Below, piece by piece: positions 16,348 to 24,863 of a stretch of 64,000 bases of DNA. The DNA comes from Chitinophaga sancti. Its GTDB lineage: Bacteria > Bacteroidota > Bacteroidia > Chitinophagales > Chitinophagaceae. The stretch spans positions 5,668,001 through 5,732,000 of the forward strand of contig NZ_CP139247.1 in the NCBI RefSeq assembly GCF_034087045.1, written 5' to 3'. Position 1 is the first letter of the stretch; every line of letters starts with the position of its first letter. Below the pieces are notes generated by a model. The model was not told the origin of the DNA, ran no database searches, and saw nothing but the letters and a program-made list of their open reading frames with translations. Position numbers and translations under genes: made by a program.

Positions 16348-16672
16348 TCAAGCAAACGTCCGTATATCTCCAACTAGATAAGGCGCGTTAACATCTATAA
16401 CAATATCAACAACATGTTGAAAGGCATTTTCGCCTCTAAAATTCCCCTGCCTAATAACCTGGAAAATAAATATGAAAGATTTATCTGGATATTTATCCAT
16501 TAGAGCTGCCAAATCCCTGGGTTTAAGCCCCAAGGTGCTGACACTATCAAAGAAGCCGAAAGAATATAAACTTAGATCATCTGGTAACGATCCCTGTTGC
16601 CATCAAATTAGGGTGCTGAACACTTTTAATTTCTTCCTGGAAGGCTGTATCAAGGGATTTGTTTTGACAGGT
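16348..16672 (-). pseudogene. Relic of a RecA-like mobile-element ATPase
   Basis: On the minus strand two frames carry parts of one protein: first 'TAFQEEIKSVQHPNLMATGI', then, after a frameshift, 'YSFGFFDSVSTLGLKPRDLA' and 'ALMDKYPDKSFIFIFQVIRQ' with GNFRGENAFQHVVDIVIDV. The second part looks like the C-terminal core of RecA/DnaB-like ATPases carried by Bacteroidota mobile elements ('..LKxxYPxxSFIFIFQtTKxGNFRG..HDVDIVIEV'). The Walker A part is missing. Frameshifted and truncated, so non-functional. Confidence 0.5.
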
Positions 16673-17554
16673 TTATAGGTTCCAGATTCTTTTCAATTTT
16701 ACGTTAAGACAATATTCTCCAAGTAGGTTAAACAAAAAAATGTCTTCATTATCAAGTGACTCAATCGGCCGCATACGCACTTTTACAGCCAACGAATCTT
16801 TAGTAATTACCTCACTTTCGTCCCAAGAATCAATTCCATAGTGAAATACTTCGGTCAAGTAACCATCAGCATCAGGCTTCGTAAAATGAAATTGATTTCC
16901 GGAGCGAGTCAACTTTCTCAATTCATGCAGCTTTCGGTGGATTGGATTATGCTGTTCTTGAATAAAATCAATTTCGTTCATTGCTGCGTCTGCTGCTTCC
17001 TGACCACCCCATTCAAATGCTTCTGATATCATTTGTAAGTAATCATTATAATTTTCTTTCATTGCCCGCTTTTCGATCGCATCTCCAATAAAAAGATCCA
17101 GCACATTTATTAACTCTTCGGCTTCTTGAAGTAGCTCATTTTCCTCGAATGATATTACCACCATAGGAATAGAAAACAGTTTGCTTACTTTTAATTTGAG
17201 GTCCAATTTTAATGAACGGTATGGATCTTCTACAGCATTTTTCTGGATATACCTTCCCTCTCTTGAGAACCCTTTGCCGATACCATCAAATTCAATTAGC
17301 AAAATGGGTTCGTCGTTCTTGGGTTCACACACAACAAAATCGATAGCAGTTTTTAGAAGGAATTCTTTTGCCCTTGTTGTTTCTTCAAGTTTCATTAATT
17401 CGTCATACCCAAAAATATTACGTAACGGCAATTGAGGATATACATTAACAAAACGTTTCCAGACAGTACTATCTAGGCGCTGAAATAACTCCTTTTCTGC
17501 CTCACTGAGTATTTCGCACCAAATCCAGCCACTTAATTCACATAAACCAGCCAA
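16673..17554 (-). CDS. DUF2726-like nuclease, 5' end cut by IS21
   Basis: The native part starts around 'ILSEAEKELFQRLDSTVWKR' and includes 'AKEFLLKTAIDFVVCEPKND' followed by 'EPILLIEFDG' and 'DPYRSLKLDLKLKVSKLFSI'. This is the D..ExD-type core of DUF2726, which has a restriction-endonuclease-like fold. About 16 N-terminal residues are encoded by the end of the IS21 element at 17506, so the original start and promoter are gone. The frame happens to stay open into the IS (ATG at 17554). C-terminal extension of about 120 residues ('EVFHYGIDSWDESEVITKDS') is unfamiliar. Likely inactive or expressed only from an IS promoter. Confidence 0.6.
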   Translation of the reverse strand: MAGLCELSGWIWCEILSEAEKELFQRLDSTVWKRFVNVYPQLPLRNIFGYDELMKLEETTRAKEFLLKTAIDFVVCEPKNDEPILLIEFDGIGKGFSREGRYIQKNAVEDPYRSLKLDLKLKVSKLFSIPMVVISFEENELLQEAEELINVLDLFIGDAIEKRAMKENYNDYLQMISEAFEWGGQEAADAAMNEIDFIQEQHNPIHRKLHELRKLTRSGNQFHFTKPDADGYLTEVFHYGIDSWDESEVITKDSLAVKVRMRPIESLDNEDIFLFNLLGEYCLNVKLKRIWNL

Positions 17555-17712
17555 TTATTCCGCGTGAAACCCAGCCAATTATTCCTAAAATAATTAGCAA
17601 TATTCTCCTTTTCATTTTAAACCCAGCCAAAGTTTTCATTTGTTAACCAGCCAAATATTTCACGGCAAAACCAGCCAATTTTTTCATATAGTATCCAGCC
17701 AAAGTTTTATGG
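17527..17712 (+). repeat. IS21 subterminal transposase-binding repeats
   Basis: Seven copies of CCAGCCAA/CCAGCCAC (17527, 17548, 17569 and so on to about 17696) followed by AT-rich ATTATTCC/AGTTTTCA/TATTTCAC. The right end has inverted equivalents (GGCTGGGTTTCAC, GGCTGGATTTATG). Multiple terminal repeats are characteristic of IS21 ends. Confidence 0.75.
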
Positions 17713-17814
17713 AGTTGATAATGAGGGCATAACAATCTGTAAAGATTGATTATTGGAATATTACTTATCCGATATATTAATTCGTTGATTATTAATTTAT
17801 TGTCAACGAGTGAT

Positions 17815-19371
17815 ATGCCTAACAAATTCATCAACATGCTAATAGTAAGAAGGCTGATTCAGTTATTACAAAGGGAATTCTCAATGCGAAACATTGCCAT
17901 TGAGCTTGAATTGAACAGGGAAACAGTATCTGTTTATGATAAAAGAATTAAGGCCACAGGCAAAAATCACGATGAATTACTAGAATTGAATGATGAAGAA
18001 TTAGCTGCTGTTCTTCAACCCAGGCAAGCTTCGGAAGAAGATCCGAGACTTACTGATTTTATGGCCCGGAAGGAATATTTTCTAAATGAATTAGGCAAGA
18101 GAGGTGTTACCAGGAAGTTGCTTTTGAAGGAATACAGGAAAATATATCCGGATTGCTATGGTTATACCAGGTTTTGTGGTTTACTGGATGAACAGCTAGC
18201 CCTTAAAGGTGTTAGCATGCATCATGAACACAAAGCAGGAGAGATTATTCAAATTGATTTTGCTGGTGATAAGATGTCTTATGTAGAACCTGAAACAGGG
18301 GAGATAATCGAGTGCGTGATATTTGTAGCTGTCTTACCATTTAGCGGGTATACCTATGTAATGGCTCTTGCAGATGCGACATTGCCACAGTTAGTGAAGG
18401 CATTGAATAATTGTCTGCTATATTTTAGTGGTGTAAGTGTTTACATTAAATGCGATAACATGAAGCAGGCGGTCATAAAATCCTGCCTCTATGAACCGAC
18501 ACTGAATGAAATATTAGAACAATGGTCAGTTTATAACGGTACTGCCCTGCTTACAGCGAGAGTGAGAAAGCCAAAAGATAAACCGCATGTTGAACAGGGA
18601 GTACATCTTTCCTATCAACGCATTTTTGCACCGTTGCGCAATGAGGTGTTTCTTAGCCTGAATGAACTCAATGAAGCGATCTGGCGTGAGCTGGAAAATC
18701 ACAATCATGAACCTTTTCAGAAAAAGAGATTTACACGGTATGAACGGTTTATCGACGGCGAAAAATCTAAGCTGGCACCCTTACCACAATTCCCTTTTGT
18801 AATAAAGCATAGACAACAAAAACTTGTTGCCCACAATTACCACTTTCATCTAACTGAAGATAATCATTACTACAGTGTACCATACCGGCTTGTAGGATTT
18901 AAGCTGACTGCTATTTATGACACAACAACTGTCGAAATCTATAATGGATCGGAGAGAGTTGCTACGCACAGCAGGAGTCCTGTTGCAGAGGGATACACTA
19001 CAGAAACCTCACACATGCCATCTAATCACCAGGCTTTTAAAAAGCAGAAAGGATGGGACAGTACCTATTTTTTACAGGAAGCAGGCAAAATTGGCTCTCA
19101 TGTACATGCCTATATGGAGGCATTATTAAAGTCCAGGCCGCAGGAACAGCAGGCATATAATGCATGCAGGGGGTTGCTGAGTTTAGCGTCTAAGAAGCAA
19201 ATTGGTCCGCAAAGGTTAGAGAATGCCTGCCTTCGTGCGTTAAATGCAGGTATTGTATCGTACCGGACAATAAAAAATATGCTAGCCAATAACATGGAAA
19301 AAGAAGAGTCGGGAGTAAAATCCAAACTGCCTTCGCACAAAAATCTCAGAGGTCCGGAGGAATACAAATAG
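17815..19371 (+). CDS. istA: IS21 transposase IstA (element 1)
   Basis: About 518 residues from the ATG at 17815 (frame open to 17746). N-terminal HTH 'LIQLLQREFSMRNIAIELEL' then NRETVSVY; DDE catalytic core with first Asp in 'GEIIQIDFAGDKMSYV', second in 'VYIKCDNMKQAV', and Glu in 'KPHVEQGVHLSYQRIFAPLR'. C-terminal beta-rich domain 'EDNHYYSVPYRLVGFKLTAI'. It pairs with the IstB ATPase to cut and join element ends. The gene looks intact. Confidence 0.9.
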   Translation: MPNKFINMLIVRRLIQLLQREFSMRNIAIELELNRETVSVYDKRIKATGKNHDELLELNDEELAAVLQPRQASEEDPRLTDFMARKEYFLNELGKRGVTRKLLLKEYRKIYPDCYGYTRFCGLLDEQLALKGVSMHHEHKAGEIIQIDFAGDKMSYVEPETGEIIECVIFVAVLPFSGYTYVMALADATLPQLVKALNNCLLYFSGVSVYIKCDNMKQAVIKSCLYEPTLNEILEQWSVYNGTALLTARVRKPKDKPHVEQGVHLSYQRIFAPLRNEVFLSLNELNEAIWRELENHNHEPFQKKRFTRYERFIDGEKSKLAPLPQFPFVIKHRQQKLVAHNYHFHLTEDNHYYSVPYRLVGFKLTAIYDTTTVEIYNGSERVATHSRSPVAEGYTTETSHMPSNHQAFKKQKGWDSTYFLQEAGKIGSHVHAYMEALLKSRPQEQQAYNACRGLLSLASKKQIGPQRLENACLRALNAGIVSYRTIKNMLANNMEKEESGVKSKLPSHKNLRGPEEYK

Positions 19372-19400
19372 TTCGTTTTATCACTCTAAAAACAAAATAC

Positions 19401-19604
19401 ATGGAACAAAATAAAGTCATTCGTATTAACATCCCAGGCAGCAGTAGCAACCCTCAAAGCGTCACATTAGTGGCAAATTTTGACACTGATAACGATCTGC
19501 ATGAGGAAATGTTTAACCATATTGAATCCGCTGCAGCTTGCGCACCATCAAGCATACAGGAGTTTTTCATTTTATTAAATGACTACATCAAAAATCACAT
19601 TTAA
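19401..19604 (+). CDS. Small ORF between istA and istB
   Basis: 67 residues ('IRINIPGSSSNPQSVTLVAN', 'FDTDNDLHEEMFNHIESAAA'), ATG 30 bp after istA and stop 24 bp before istB. IS21 elements normally have only two genes, so this is an extra passenger or regulatory ORF, without recognised family. Its spacing suggests genuine translation in the operon. Confidence 0.45.
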   Translation: MEQNKVIRINIPGSSSNPQSVTLVANFDTDNDLHEEMFNHIESAAACAPSSIQEFFILLNDYIKNHI

Positions 19605-19627
19605 AACAGCTTCTTAAAATCAAACAC

Positions 19628-20349
19628 ATGAATACACAGCACACTTACGAGAAATTGATCTCACTAAAATTACATGGCATGGCAGGTCGATACAAAGCCA
19701 TAATGGACGCCCCGATCCACCAACAACCCGAAATGCATAGTCTACTTGCATTATTGACAGAAGCGGAGGAAGAGTATCGGGTTCAAAACCGAAGTGACCG
19801 ATATCTCAGGCAATCACGTTTAAGATATGATGCAGTCATAGAACAAGTCAATTGCTCTATAGATCGTGGGTTAAGTAAAGAAGCCTTCCTGAAATTATGT
19901 GACAATAGCTATATTAAAAAAGGGCAAAACATACTGATATCAGGGTCGACGGGTTGTGGAAAATCATTTTTGGCTTGCTCTCTGGGTAGACTCGCCTGCG
20001 ATCATGGATACCCTTGCAGTTTTTTCCCGGTTAACAGGCTGATGGATGAACTGGCAGCCGCCAGACTGGATGGATCATACCGAAAAGTATTGAAGAAGAT
20101 TGAAAGGACACCACTAATTGTACTCGATGATCTGGGATTAAAAACGTTAGACTTAAATAGTAGTCTGGCTCTTATAGAAATATTGGACGATAGATACAAA
20201 AGAGGAGCCGTGATTGTAACCTCTCAACTGCCAGTGGACAAATGGTATGAACTGTTTGACGAGGCTACACATGCAGATGCCTTATGGATCGCCTAACTGC
20301 AAATTCACATAAAATCGATCTAAAAGGCGGATCTTTGAGAAAAGGTTAA
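19628..20349 (+). pseudogene. istB: IstB ATPase, frameshifted near the end (element 1)
   Basis: AAA+ helper ATPase of IS21: Walker A 'ISGSTGCGKSFLACSLG', Walker B 'PLIVLDDLGL', sensor region 'AVIVTSQLPVDKWYELFDEA'. The frame stops at 20296 (..DALWIA); one missing base in GCCTTATGG puts the conserved ending DRLTANSHKIDLKGGSLRKG in another frame, which runs to 20349. The loss removes the last 20 or so residues, so the element may depend on IstB from another copy. Confidence 0.8.
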
Positions 20350-20672
20350 TTTAGTTAAATTTGACCGTGCAAATCAGTTCTTTATAAGATTGTTATGCCT
20401 TTAGGATGATCGTTGAGATGCTATATAACTCTTTAAATAGCTAGGGGATAAAGTGAATCCAGGGCAGGATTGAAAAATGAAATCCACGAATAATTTGCTA
20501 ATTATTTTAGCTCACCTGGCTGGGTTTCACGCGAAATAATTGGATGGTTGAAGTGTGAGACGGTGGCTGGATTTATGTGAAATACTCAGCATCTTCCTAA
20601 TCTATTTATTAGATGCTACATTTGCATCGATAAATCTTACATGATTAAGTTCTTTGATTATTCTGGATCAAA

Positions 20673-22448
20673 CTAACTAGCGGTCTTTCTTGGTTTTGTT
20701 GGCTTCCAGTTTGAAGGTAGTAAGTGTATCAGTTCACTGGCAGTACAGTCATGGAGTCGATCATATACATCAGCCAAGTATTCGAATGGATCAATCCCAT
20801 TCAGCTTGCAACTTTCTACGAGTGAATAAAACAGAGCAGCCCTTTCTCCGCCATGTTCATTACTGGCAAAAAGAGAGTTCTTTCTAAATAAAGTTATTGG
20901 ACGTATAGCGTTTTCAGTCGAGTTATTGTCGACGTCTATTCTTCCGTTAGTAAAAAGTATATTCAGCTTATCCCACTGATTATTTGCATAGTTGACAGCT
21001 TTAGCCAACAGGCTATCAGGCACATGTTTATCTGTTTGTTCATCCAGCCAGCCACGCATCTTATCAAAAAATGGCTTACTATATTTCTGTCGTAACGCGA
21101 GCCTTTGGTCAGGGGTAAAATGTTTACGTTTAGCGTAGGCTTCTATGCGGTATATGATATTAAAGTATACCAGTACCTGATCGGCCAGTTCTTTATTTTG
21201 ACGCTGAGCTTTCTTAAATCCTCTGCGGATGTGCGCAAGGCAGCTCATCAACGTAACTTTGCTGTTGTCCTTAAAAGCAGCAGTGTAGGAGGATAAAGCG
21301 TCTGTTTGTAATGTACCCGCAAAGTCTTTCAGGATTTCCTTTGGTACATCGTGAGCTCTGCCAGGATGGAATTCAAAGAGGAGAAGTTTGTGTTCGGGTG
21401 CGTGGAAGACCCACATCCATCCATTGGTAGCTTTGCCCACACCTTCGTCGTGAAGGTATTTCAAACTGGTCTCTTCAGCCTTGATATAACTGGCCGTCTG
21501 TAGTGTTTTCTTAAGCAACTTTAACAAACGCTTCAGTTTCTTATAACAAACTTCCTCCCAGTGGTCGATTGTTGATGCTGCAAAACAAACACCTGTCAGG
21601 CGTTCGAACCGCTGTTGCTGACGATAATACGGCATGTAATAGACGAAGCGCTCACTATGCAGATGAGCCAATAACCTGTTACTTACAATTCCCCGTTCTA
21701 TCATCCTGGGCTGAACAGGTGTGCAGTGTATTTTTCCGTCTACTGATTTATATTGAAGGTGATGCTCTTCTTTTCTGATGAGTTTTCCGGGAATAATCTC
21801 ATAGTAAACAGATACCTTCTTCCCCATGGGCTTCATGCCTGTTTTATCTCCAGGAAGATCATAGACAATGGTCTCTGTCTCAAGATGAGTTGGGATAGGT
21901 CTTCTTCCTTTATGTGCTTTGTGATGCTTTTTCTTCCTGCTGGATCTGGAACTAATACCCGTTTGTGTATTAGTAACTGAAGATGCTATAGCTTGTTCAA
22001 TAATAGCTTCTACTTCAGCTTTATCAAATTCTTTTCCCAGGGTCTGCTGAATAGCTGTCTGTGTAGCTGCCTGATCCGGAATAAACTTTTCGCTGCGCTG
22101 CCCAAATAATATTTCCTGCAGCTCTTTTAACTGCCAGTCTTTACGCAGGGCTTCGTCTGTTTTGCTGGCAAGAGTGGACTGTAATTCAGCAATAGTTTGT
22201 TCCAGAGAGGCAATCATCCTGTCTTTATCAATCCCTCGTTCCTGCTCGTTGGACAACCAACGTTTCAGCTGATCTTTGTCTTCCTTCAGTGTAGTATTTT
22301 CTGTTGTGAGTTCCTGAATAATACGACTGAACACATGTCTTTCCTGAGTGAGTGCATTAGACAGATCTGCTTTCTGCAATTGCAGCGCATTCACCTGTTC
22401 CAGTGCTTCAGATAAGTTATATGTGATCTCAGGTTTCACTGAGCGCAA
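20673..22448 (-). CDS. tnpC: IS66 transposase TnpC
   Basis: 591 residues. N-terminal coiled coil (about 10-125, 'LEQVNALQLQKADLSNALTQ'), a Lys/His-rich linker ('SRKKKHHKAHKGRRPIPTHL'), then the DDE domain. The usual first catalytic stretch 'ADETPxxxL' reads 'IKAEETSLKYLHDEG' here, so the first Asp appears to be Glu. The second is 'GTLQTDALSSYTAAF' and the third 'VDNNSTENAIRPITLFRKNS', both normal. The C-terminal IS66_C region ('NGIDPFEYLADVYDRL') is complete. Whether the Asp-to-Glu change disables it is uncertain. Confidence 0.88.
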   Translation of the reverse strand: MRSVKPEITYNLSEALEQVNALQLQKADLSNALTQERHVFSRIIQELTTENTTLKEDKDQLKRWLSNEQERGIDKDRMIASLEQTIAELQSTLASKTDEALRKDWQLKELQEILFGQRSEKFIPDQAATQTAIQQTLGKEFDKAEVEAIIEQAIASSVTNTQTGISSRSSRKKKHHKAHKGRRPIPTHLETETIVYDLPGDKTGMKPMGKKVSVYYEIIPGKLIRKEEHHLQYKSVDGKIHCTPVQPRMIERGIVSNRLLAHLHSERFVYYMPYYRQQQRFERLTGVCFAASTIDHWEEVCYKKLKRLLKLLKKTLQTASYIKAEETSLKYLHDEGVGKATNGWMWVFHAPEHKLLLFEFHPGRAHDVPKEILKDFAGTLQTDALSSYTAAFKDNSKVTLMSCLAHIRRGFKKAQRQNKELADQVLVYFNIIYRIEAYAKRKHFTPDQRLALRQKYSKPFFDKMRGWLDEQTDKHVPDSLLAKAVNYANNQWDKLNILFTNGRIDVDNNSTENAIRPITLFRKNSLFASNEHGGERAALFYSLVESCKLNGIDPFEYLADVYDRLHDCTASELIHLLPSNWKPTKPRKTAS

Positions 22449-22507
22449 AGGTACTATCGCGGGCCTTCAAACACAAACATTTATGAATTATCCTGATAAA
22501 ATTCTTA

Positions 22508-22867
22508 TCAACTCTTACGATGTACTACGGATCTTTCATAACGTTTACGGAATCGCACTTCCACGCCTTCCAATATCAGTAAAAGATCTTTCTTATTTAA
22601 TACCATCATCCTGGTCTCATTATTATAGACTGGTGTACCAAAAGTACCTTTTGACAATCTTTTGTAAAAGATACCCAAGCCGTCTACATCCCAGCCCAGA
22701 ATCTTGACCTGTGTGCGACGTTGATTGAAAAATGCATAGAGCGTCCCATATTGGAATGGATCTTCTTTCATTTCATTTACAACCAGACCTGACAGACCAT
22801 TAAAGCTTAAGCGCATATCTGTAGCACCGTTCCATAATACGAGACGATAACCAGTTAGTGATAACAT
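22508..22867 (-). CDS. tnpB: IS66 TnpB
   Basis: 119 residues matching the IS66 Orf2 family: 'YRLVLWNGATDMRLSFNGLS' then GLV, 'DPFQYGTLYAFFNQRRTQVK' and 'WDVDGLGIFYKRLSKGTF'. An accessory protein needed for IS66 transposition with unknown biochemical role. It starts 1 bp after tnpA ends. Confidence 0.88.
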   Translation of the reverse strand: MLSLTGYRLVLWNGATDMRLSFNGLSGLVVNEMKEDPFQYGTLYAFFNQRRTQVKILGWDVDGLGIFYKRLSKGTFGTPVYNNETRMMVLNKKDLLLILEGVEVRFRKRYERSVVHRKS

Positions 22868-22868
22868 A

Positions 22869-23192
22869 TTATAAAAGGGCTTTTAAATATGAAGGTTCTA
22901 CCCGCTGGTAAAAAATGATACCGCGATATTCTGCAAAGACACCTCCTGGTGCAAGTTCTTGTTGAACCGATGATAAGTCTACATCAACGAATCCTACAGG
23001 TACATTTACTTCTGATGATTGACTGCCAAATCGCTTGCGCCAATTGTAGAAAGTAGCGGGGGATATTTGAAAGGCAGTGGTAAACTCCTTCACACTAATA
23101 TTACCTGCCCGGGTAAATTGTTCAAGAGCTGATATGATCTCCTGATCACTGAAATGATGGCGACCTGCCACGGAAGATTTTTTTCGTTTCAT
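22869..23192 (-). CDS. tnpA: IS66 TnpA-like HTH protein
   Basis: 107 residues; 'DQEIISALEQFTRAGNISVK' and the helix-turn-helix 'FTTAFQISPATFYNWRKRFG' identify the DNA-binding first protein of a Bacteroidota IS66 element. Directly followed by tnpB. Confidence 0.8.
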   Translation of the reverse strand: MKRKKSSVAGRHHFSDQEIISALEQFTRAGNISVKEFTTAFQISPATFYNWRKRFGSQSSEVNVPVGFVDVDLSSVQQELAPGGVFAEYRGIIFYQRVEPSYLKALL

Positions 23193-23330
23193 GTTTGCTA
23201 TTCTTTCGAACGCAAAGTTAAAAGCTAATCATTATCGTTGGGGAACGCTCCGCGTCGTATGCTTACCGCTTAGAAGAATTCCAGGAGTTTTGTTTTTGCC
23301 AATTCCACCAGGAAAAGGTGTGAGTAGTAG

Positions 23331-23471
23331 GACAATTTCTGCTTGTCATGCTGCTTGTCAATTGCTTGTCAATAATAGTGGTAGAATGCGTTAAAACCTG
23401 TGATTTATTGACAAGCATAAATTAGAAATGGCCCTGTAAATCAATTGATTACAGAGCCATTTTGTGCCCAG
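23331..23471 (-). repeat. Inverted copy of the island att region
   Basis: The reverse complement equals 11662-11802 with about three differences: same terminator, same TGCTTGTCAATAA..TTATTGACAAGCA pair and the GACAAGCA repeats. The outer side carries the tRNA-like site B rather than a whole tRNA. The two copies enclose 11.8 kb with the integrase, RadC, the unknown pair, IS21 and IS66. Inverted rather than direct orientation means simple excision is not possible between them. Confidence 0.8.
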
Positions 23472-23493
23472 TAGCGGAGCGTTTTCGAACCAA
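23464..23493 (-). repeat. tRNA-Leu-3'-like site B
   Basis: Minus strand TTGGTTCGAAAAC, GCT, CCGCTACT, GGGCAC, then AAAATGGCTCTGTAATC, that is the same terminator that follows tRNA-Leu(CAG). The shared segment with the true tRNA starts at CTGGGCAC; upstream the T-arm is only imitated (TTGGTTCGAA). This copy links the 30-bp family to the tRNA-Leu attachment site directly. Confidence 0.8.
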
Positions 23494-23559
23494 ATACTTC
23501 AGATTTTAACGAAGCTAATGCATTAATTAACTACTGACGTGTTATGGAAATTTATGAGA

Positions 23560-24135
23560 ACACTAAATATGAATTCCCACTAATCGCTGCTGCTGCATGA
23601 TTTTGATAATGAGAGATCGGTTGCAACTGATGGATTCAGCCTTAAGTGCTTTGTAAATCTGAGGACTGCCATACGTTTTGAGAAATCCAAAGTAGGTAGT
23701 TCATACTAAAGCTGTAAGACGACGCTTATGATGTTCCCTTTTCCTGGATTCAACCTTCTTCCAGCTATAGTATGCACTAATACTACATTCCAGCACTCTG
23801 CACAATGTTCGGATACTATATTTCTCCGATAACTGTATGATCACATAGTATCTCTCCCGGAGCGGTCTAAAAAGATACCGGCGGCTTTTTTTAAGATCTC
23901 AACTTCTTCTTTCAATCGAGCATTTTCTTTTTGCAACCTGGTCATCTCCGGATCAGCTGGGTTACCCTGCCCAGGAAAAGCTTTCTCTGTGTGTTGCTCC
24001 TGCTGCCTTTTCCACACAAACAGCATGTTAGGATGAACTCCTAAATCCTGCGCCACCTGAGTAATGCTGGACTTGGAGGCTAATCAAAGAGCTTCTTCCT
24101 TGAACTCTTTACTGTAAGTCTTTCTCTTTCAGATA
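23560..24135 (-). pseudogene. IS3-family relic (orfA and start of orfB)
   Basis: Minus strand shows an orfA start 'KERKTYSKEFKEEAL', a stop, then 'ASKSSITQVAQDLGVHPNML' and 'ENARLKEEVEILKKAAGIFL' (HTH plus leucine zipper), followed by pieces of orfB ('VIIQLSEKYSIRTLCRVLEC', 'KTYGSPQIYKALKAESISCN', with stops). The DDE domain is missing beyond 23560. Confidence 0.7.
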
Positions 24136-24203
24136 TTTACTAAATTAAGATTTTTCTATCTTAACATCGCGTCCGTCAAATTAGGGCATGCACACAGATA
24201 TAA

Positions 24204-24223
24204 AATACAAACTAGTTGGTATT
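24204..24223 (+). promoter_or_regulatory. Recurrent ACTAGT motif, copy 1
   Basis: AATACAAACTAGTTGGTATT, nearly palindromic, 207 bp upstream of the first gene of the tyrosinase operon, same orientation. The other copies are at 32466, 34717 and 36001. Confidence 0.6.
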
Positions 24224-24430
24224 GTTATTTCCAATCTGTTTATGGACCTTTACTTCTCATATACAATAAGTTGCCCTACTGAACGTCGATGACCGGATCA
24301 ATCAGTTGAAAATCTATTGCTTCCCTTAGTCAAGCATATTTCGGTATATATATACTGGTCAGAGATACTGGAAAGGGAAATTATAATCATAAATATATTT
24401 AATACCGTATAAAACCATAAACATTTTATC

Positions 24431-24733
24431 ATGCCTATATCAAAAGACTGGTCAGCCATCGTTATCAAAGGTATTGCGGGTAACGAGATTATTGTAAAAG
24501 GTAAGGCAAACACTGGTAAACTGGATGTTATACCATCATTGGAAAAAAGGGTACCACAGGGATTTAATCCAACAATCCTCCAATTAGATCTTCTCCATGC
24601 CATTGACGCAATACCTGAAAATCTGAAAGATGTGCAGTACAATGAAAAAATAGCGGAGATAGATACCTATACGCTAGTAGAAATCTTTAGTGAAGATCAA
24701 ATAATAGAAAGTATTGAAGTCACTATTGAGTAG
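24431..24733 (+). CDS. Unknown 100-residue protein of the tyrosinase operon
   Basis: Small acidic protein without signal peptide ('MPISKDWSAIVIKGIAGNEI', 'VIPSLEKRVPQGFNPTILQL'). No family recognised. It lies 130 bp upstream of the tyrosinase gene on the same strand and downstream of the ACTAGT motif, so it is probably the first gene of that operon. It lacks Tyr-rich or precursor-peptide features, so I see no sign that it is the tyrosinase substrate. Confidence 0.55.
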   Translation: MPISKDWSAIVIKGIAGNEIIVKGKANTGKLDVIPSLEKRVPQGFNPTILQLDLLHAIDAIPENLKDVQYNEKIAEIDTYTLVEIFSEDQIIESIEVTIE

Positions 24734-24863
24734 TGTCTCCAGGAAAGCCCCTTAGGCCATTAACTCCTCTATTCAGTATTCCTATAACCTTGTTTATAGT
24801 TAATAATTGTAATAAATACTATTATCAATTGTTACTTAAATTATCGTAACCCCTTGTTTAATT

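Larger units (their letters stand above)
17506..20588 (+). mobile_element. IS21-family element 1
   Basis: 3083 bp bounded by inverted ends TGAGTATTTCgCA.. and ..TGtGAAATACTCA. Genes istA, a 67-codon extra ORF and istB run in order. Subterminal arrays of CCAGCCAA-type repeats mark both ends. No target duplication is evident (left flank TCAC, right flank GCAT), which suggests a later rearrangement. The left end truncates the DUF2726-like gene; the right end lies next to the IS66 element. Confidence 0.8.
20673..23192 (-). mobile_element. IS66-family element
   Basis: Three minus-strand genes in the IS66 order (tnpA 22869-23192, tnpB 22508-22867, tnpC 20673-22448). I could not fix the terminal inverted repeats, so the limits given are those of the genes. 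Real ends should lie within about 100 bp. It sits between IS21 element 1 and the inverted island repeat at 23331. Confidence 0.75.

Noticed and set aside
16472..16678. Plus-strand 68-codon frame
   Set aside because: It is antisense to the recognisable ATPase relic on the minus strand.
17527..17712. Regularly spaced CCAGCCAA repeats that could look like a CRISPR array
   Set aside because: Repeats are only 8-9 bp with irregular spacing and recur inverted at the other end of the element; they are IS21 terminal binding sites. The same applies to the repeats at 44625-44710 and 55118-55320. No CRISPR array or cas gene is seen in the window.
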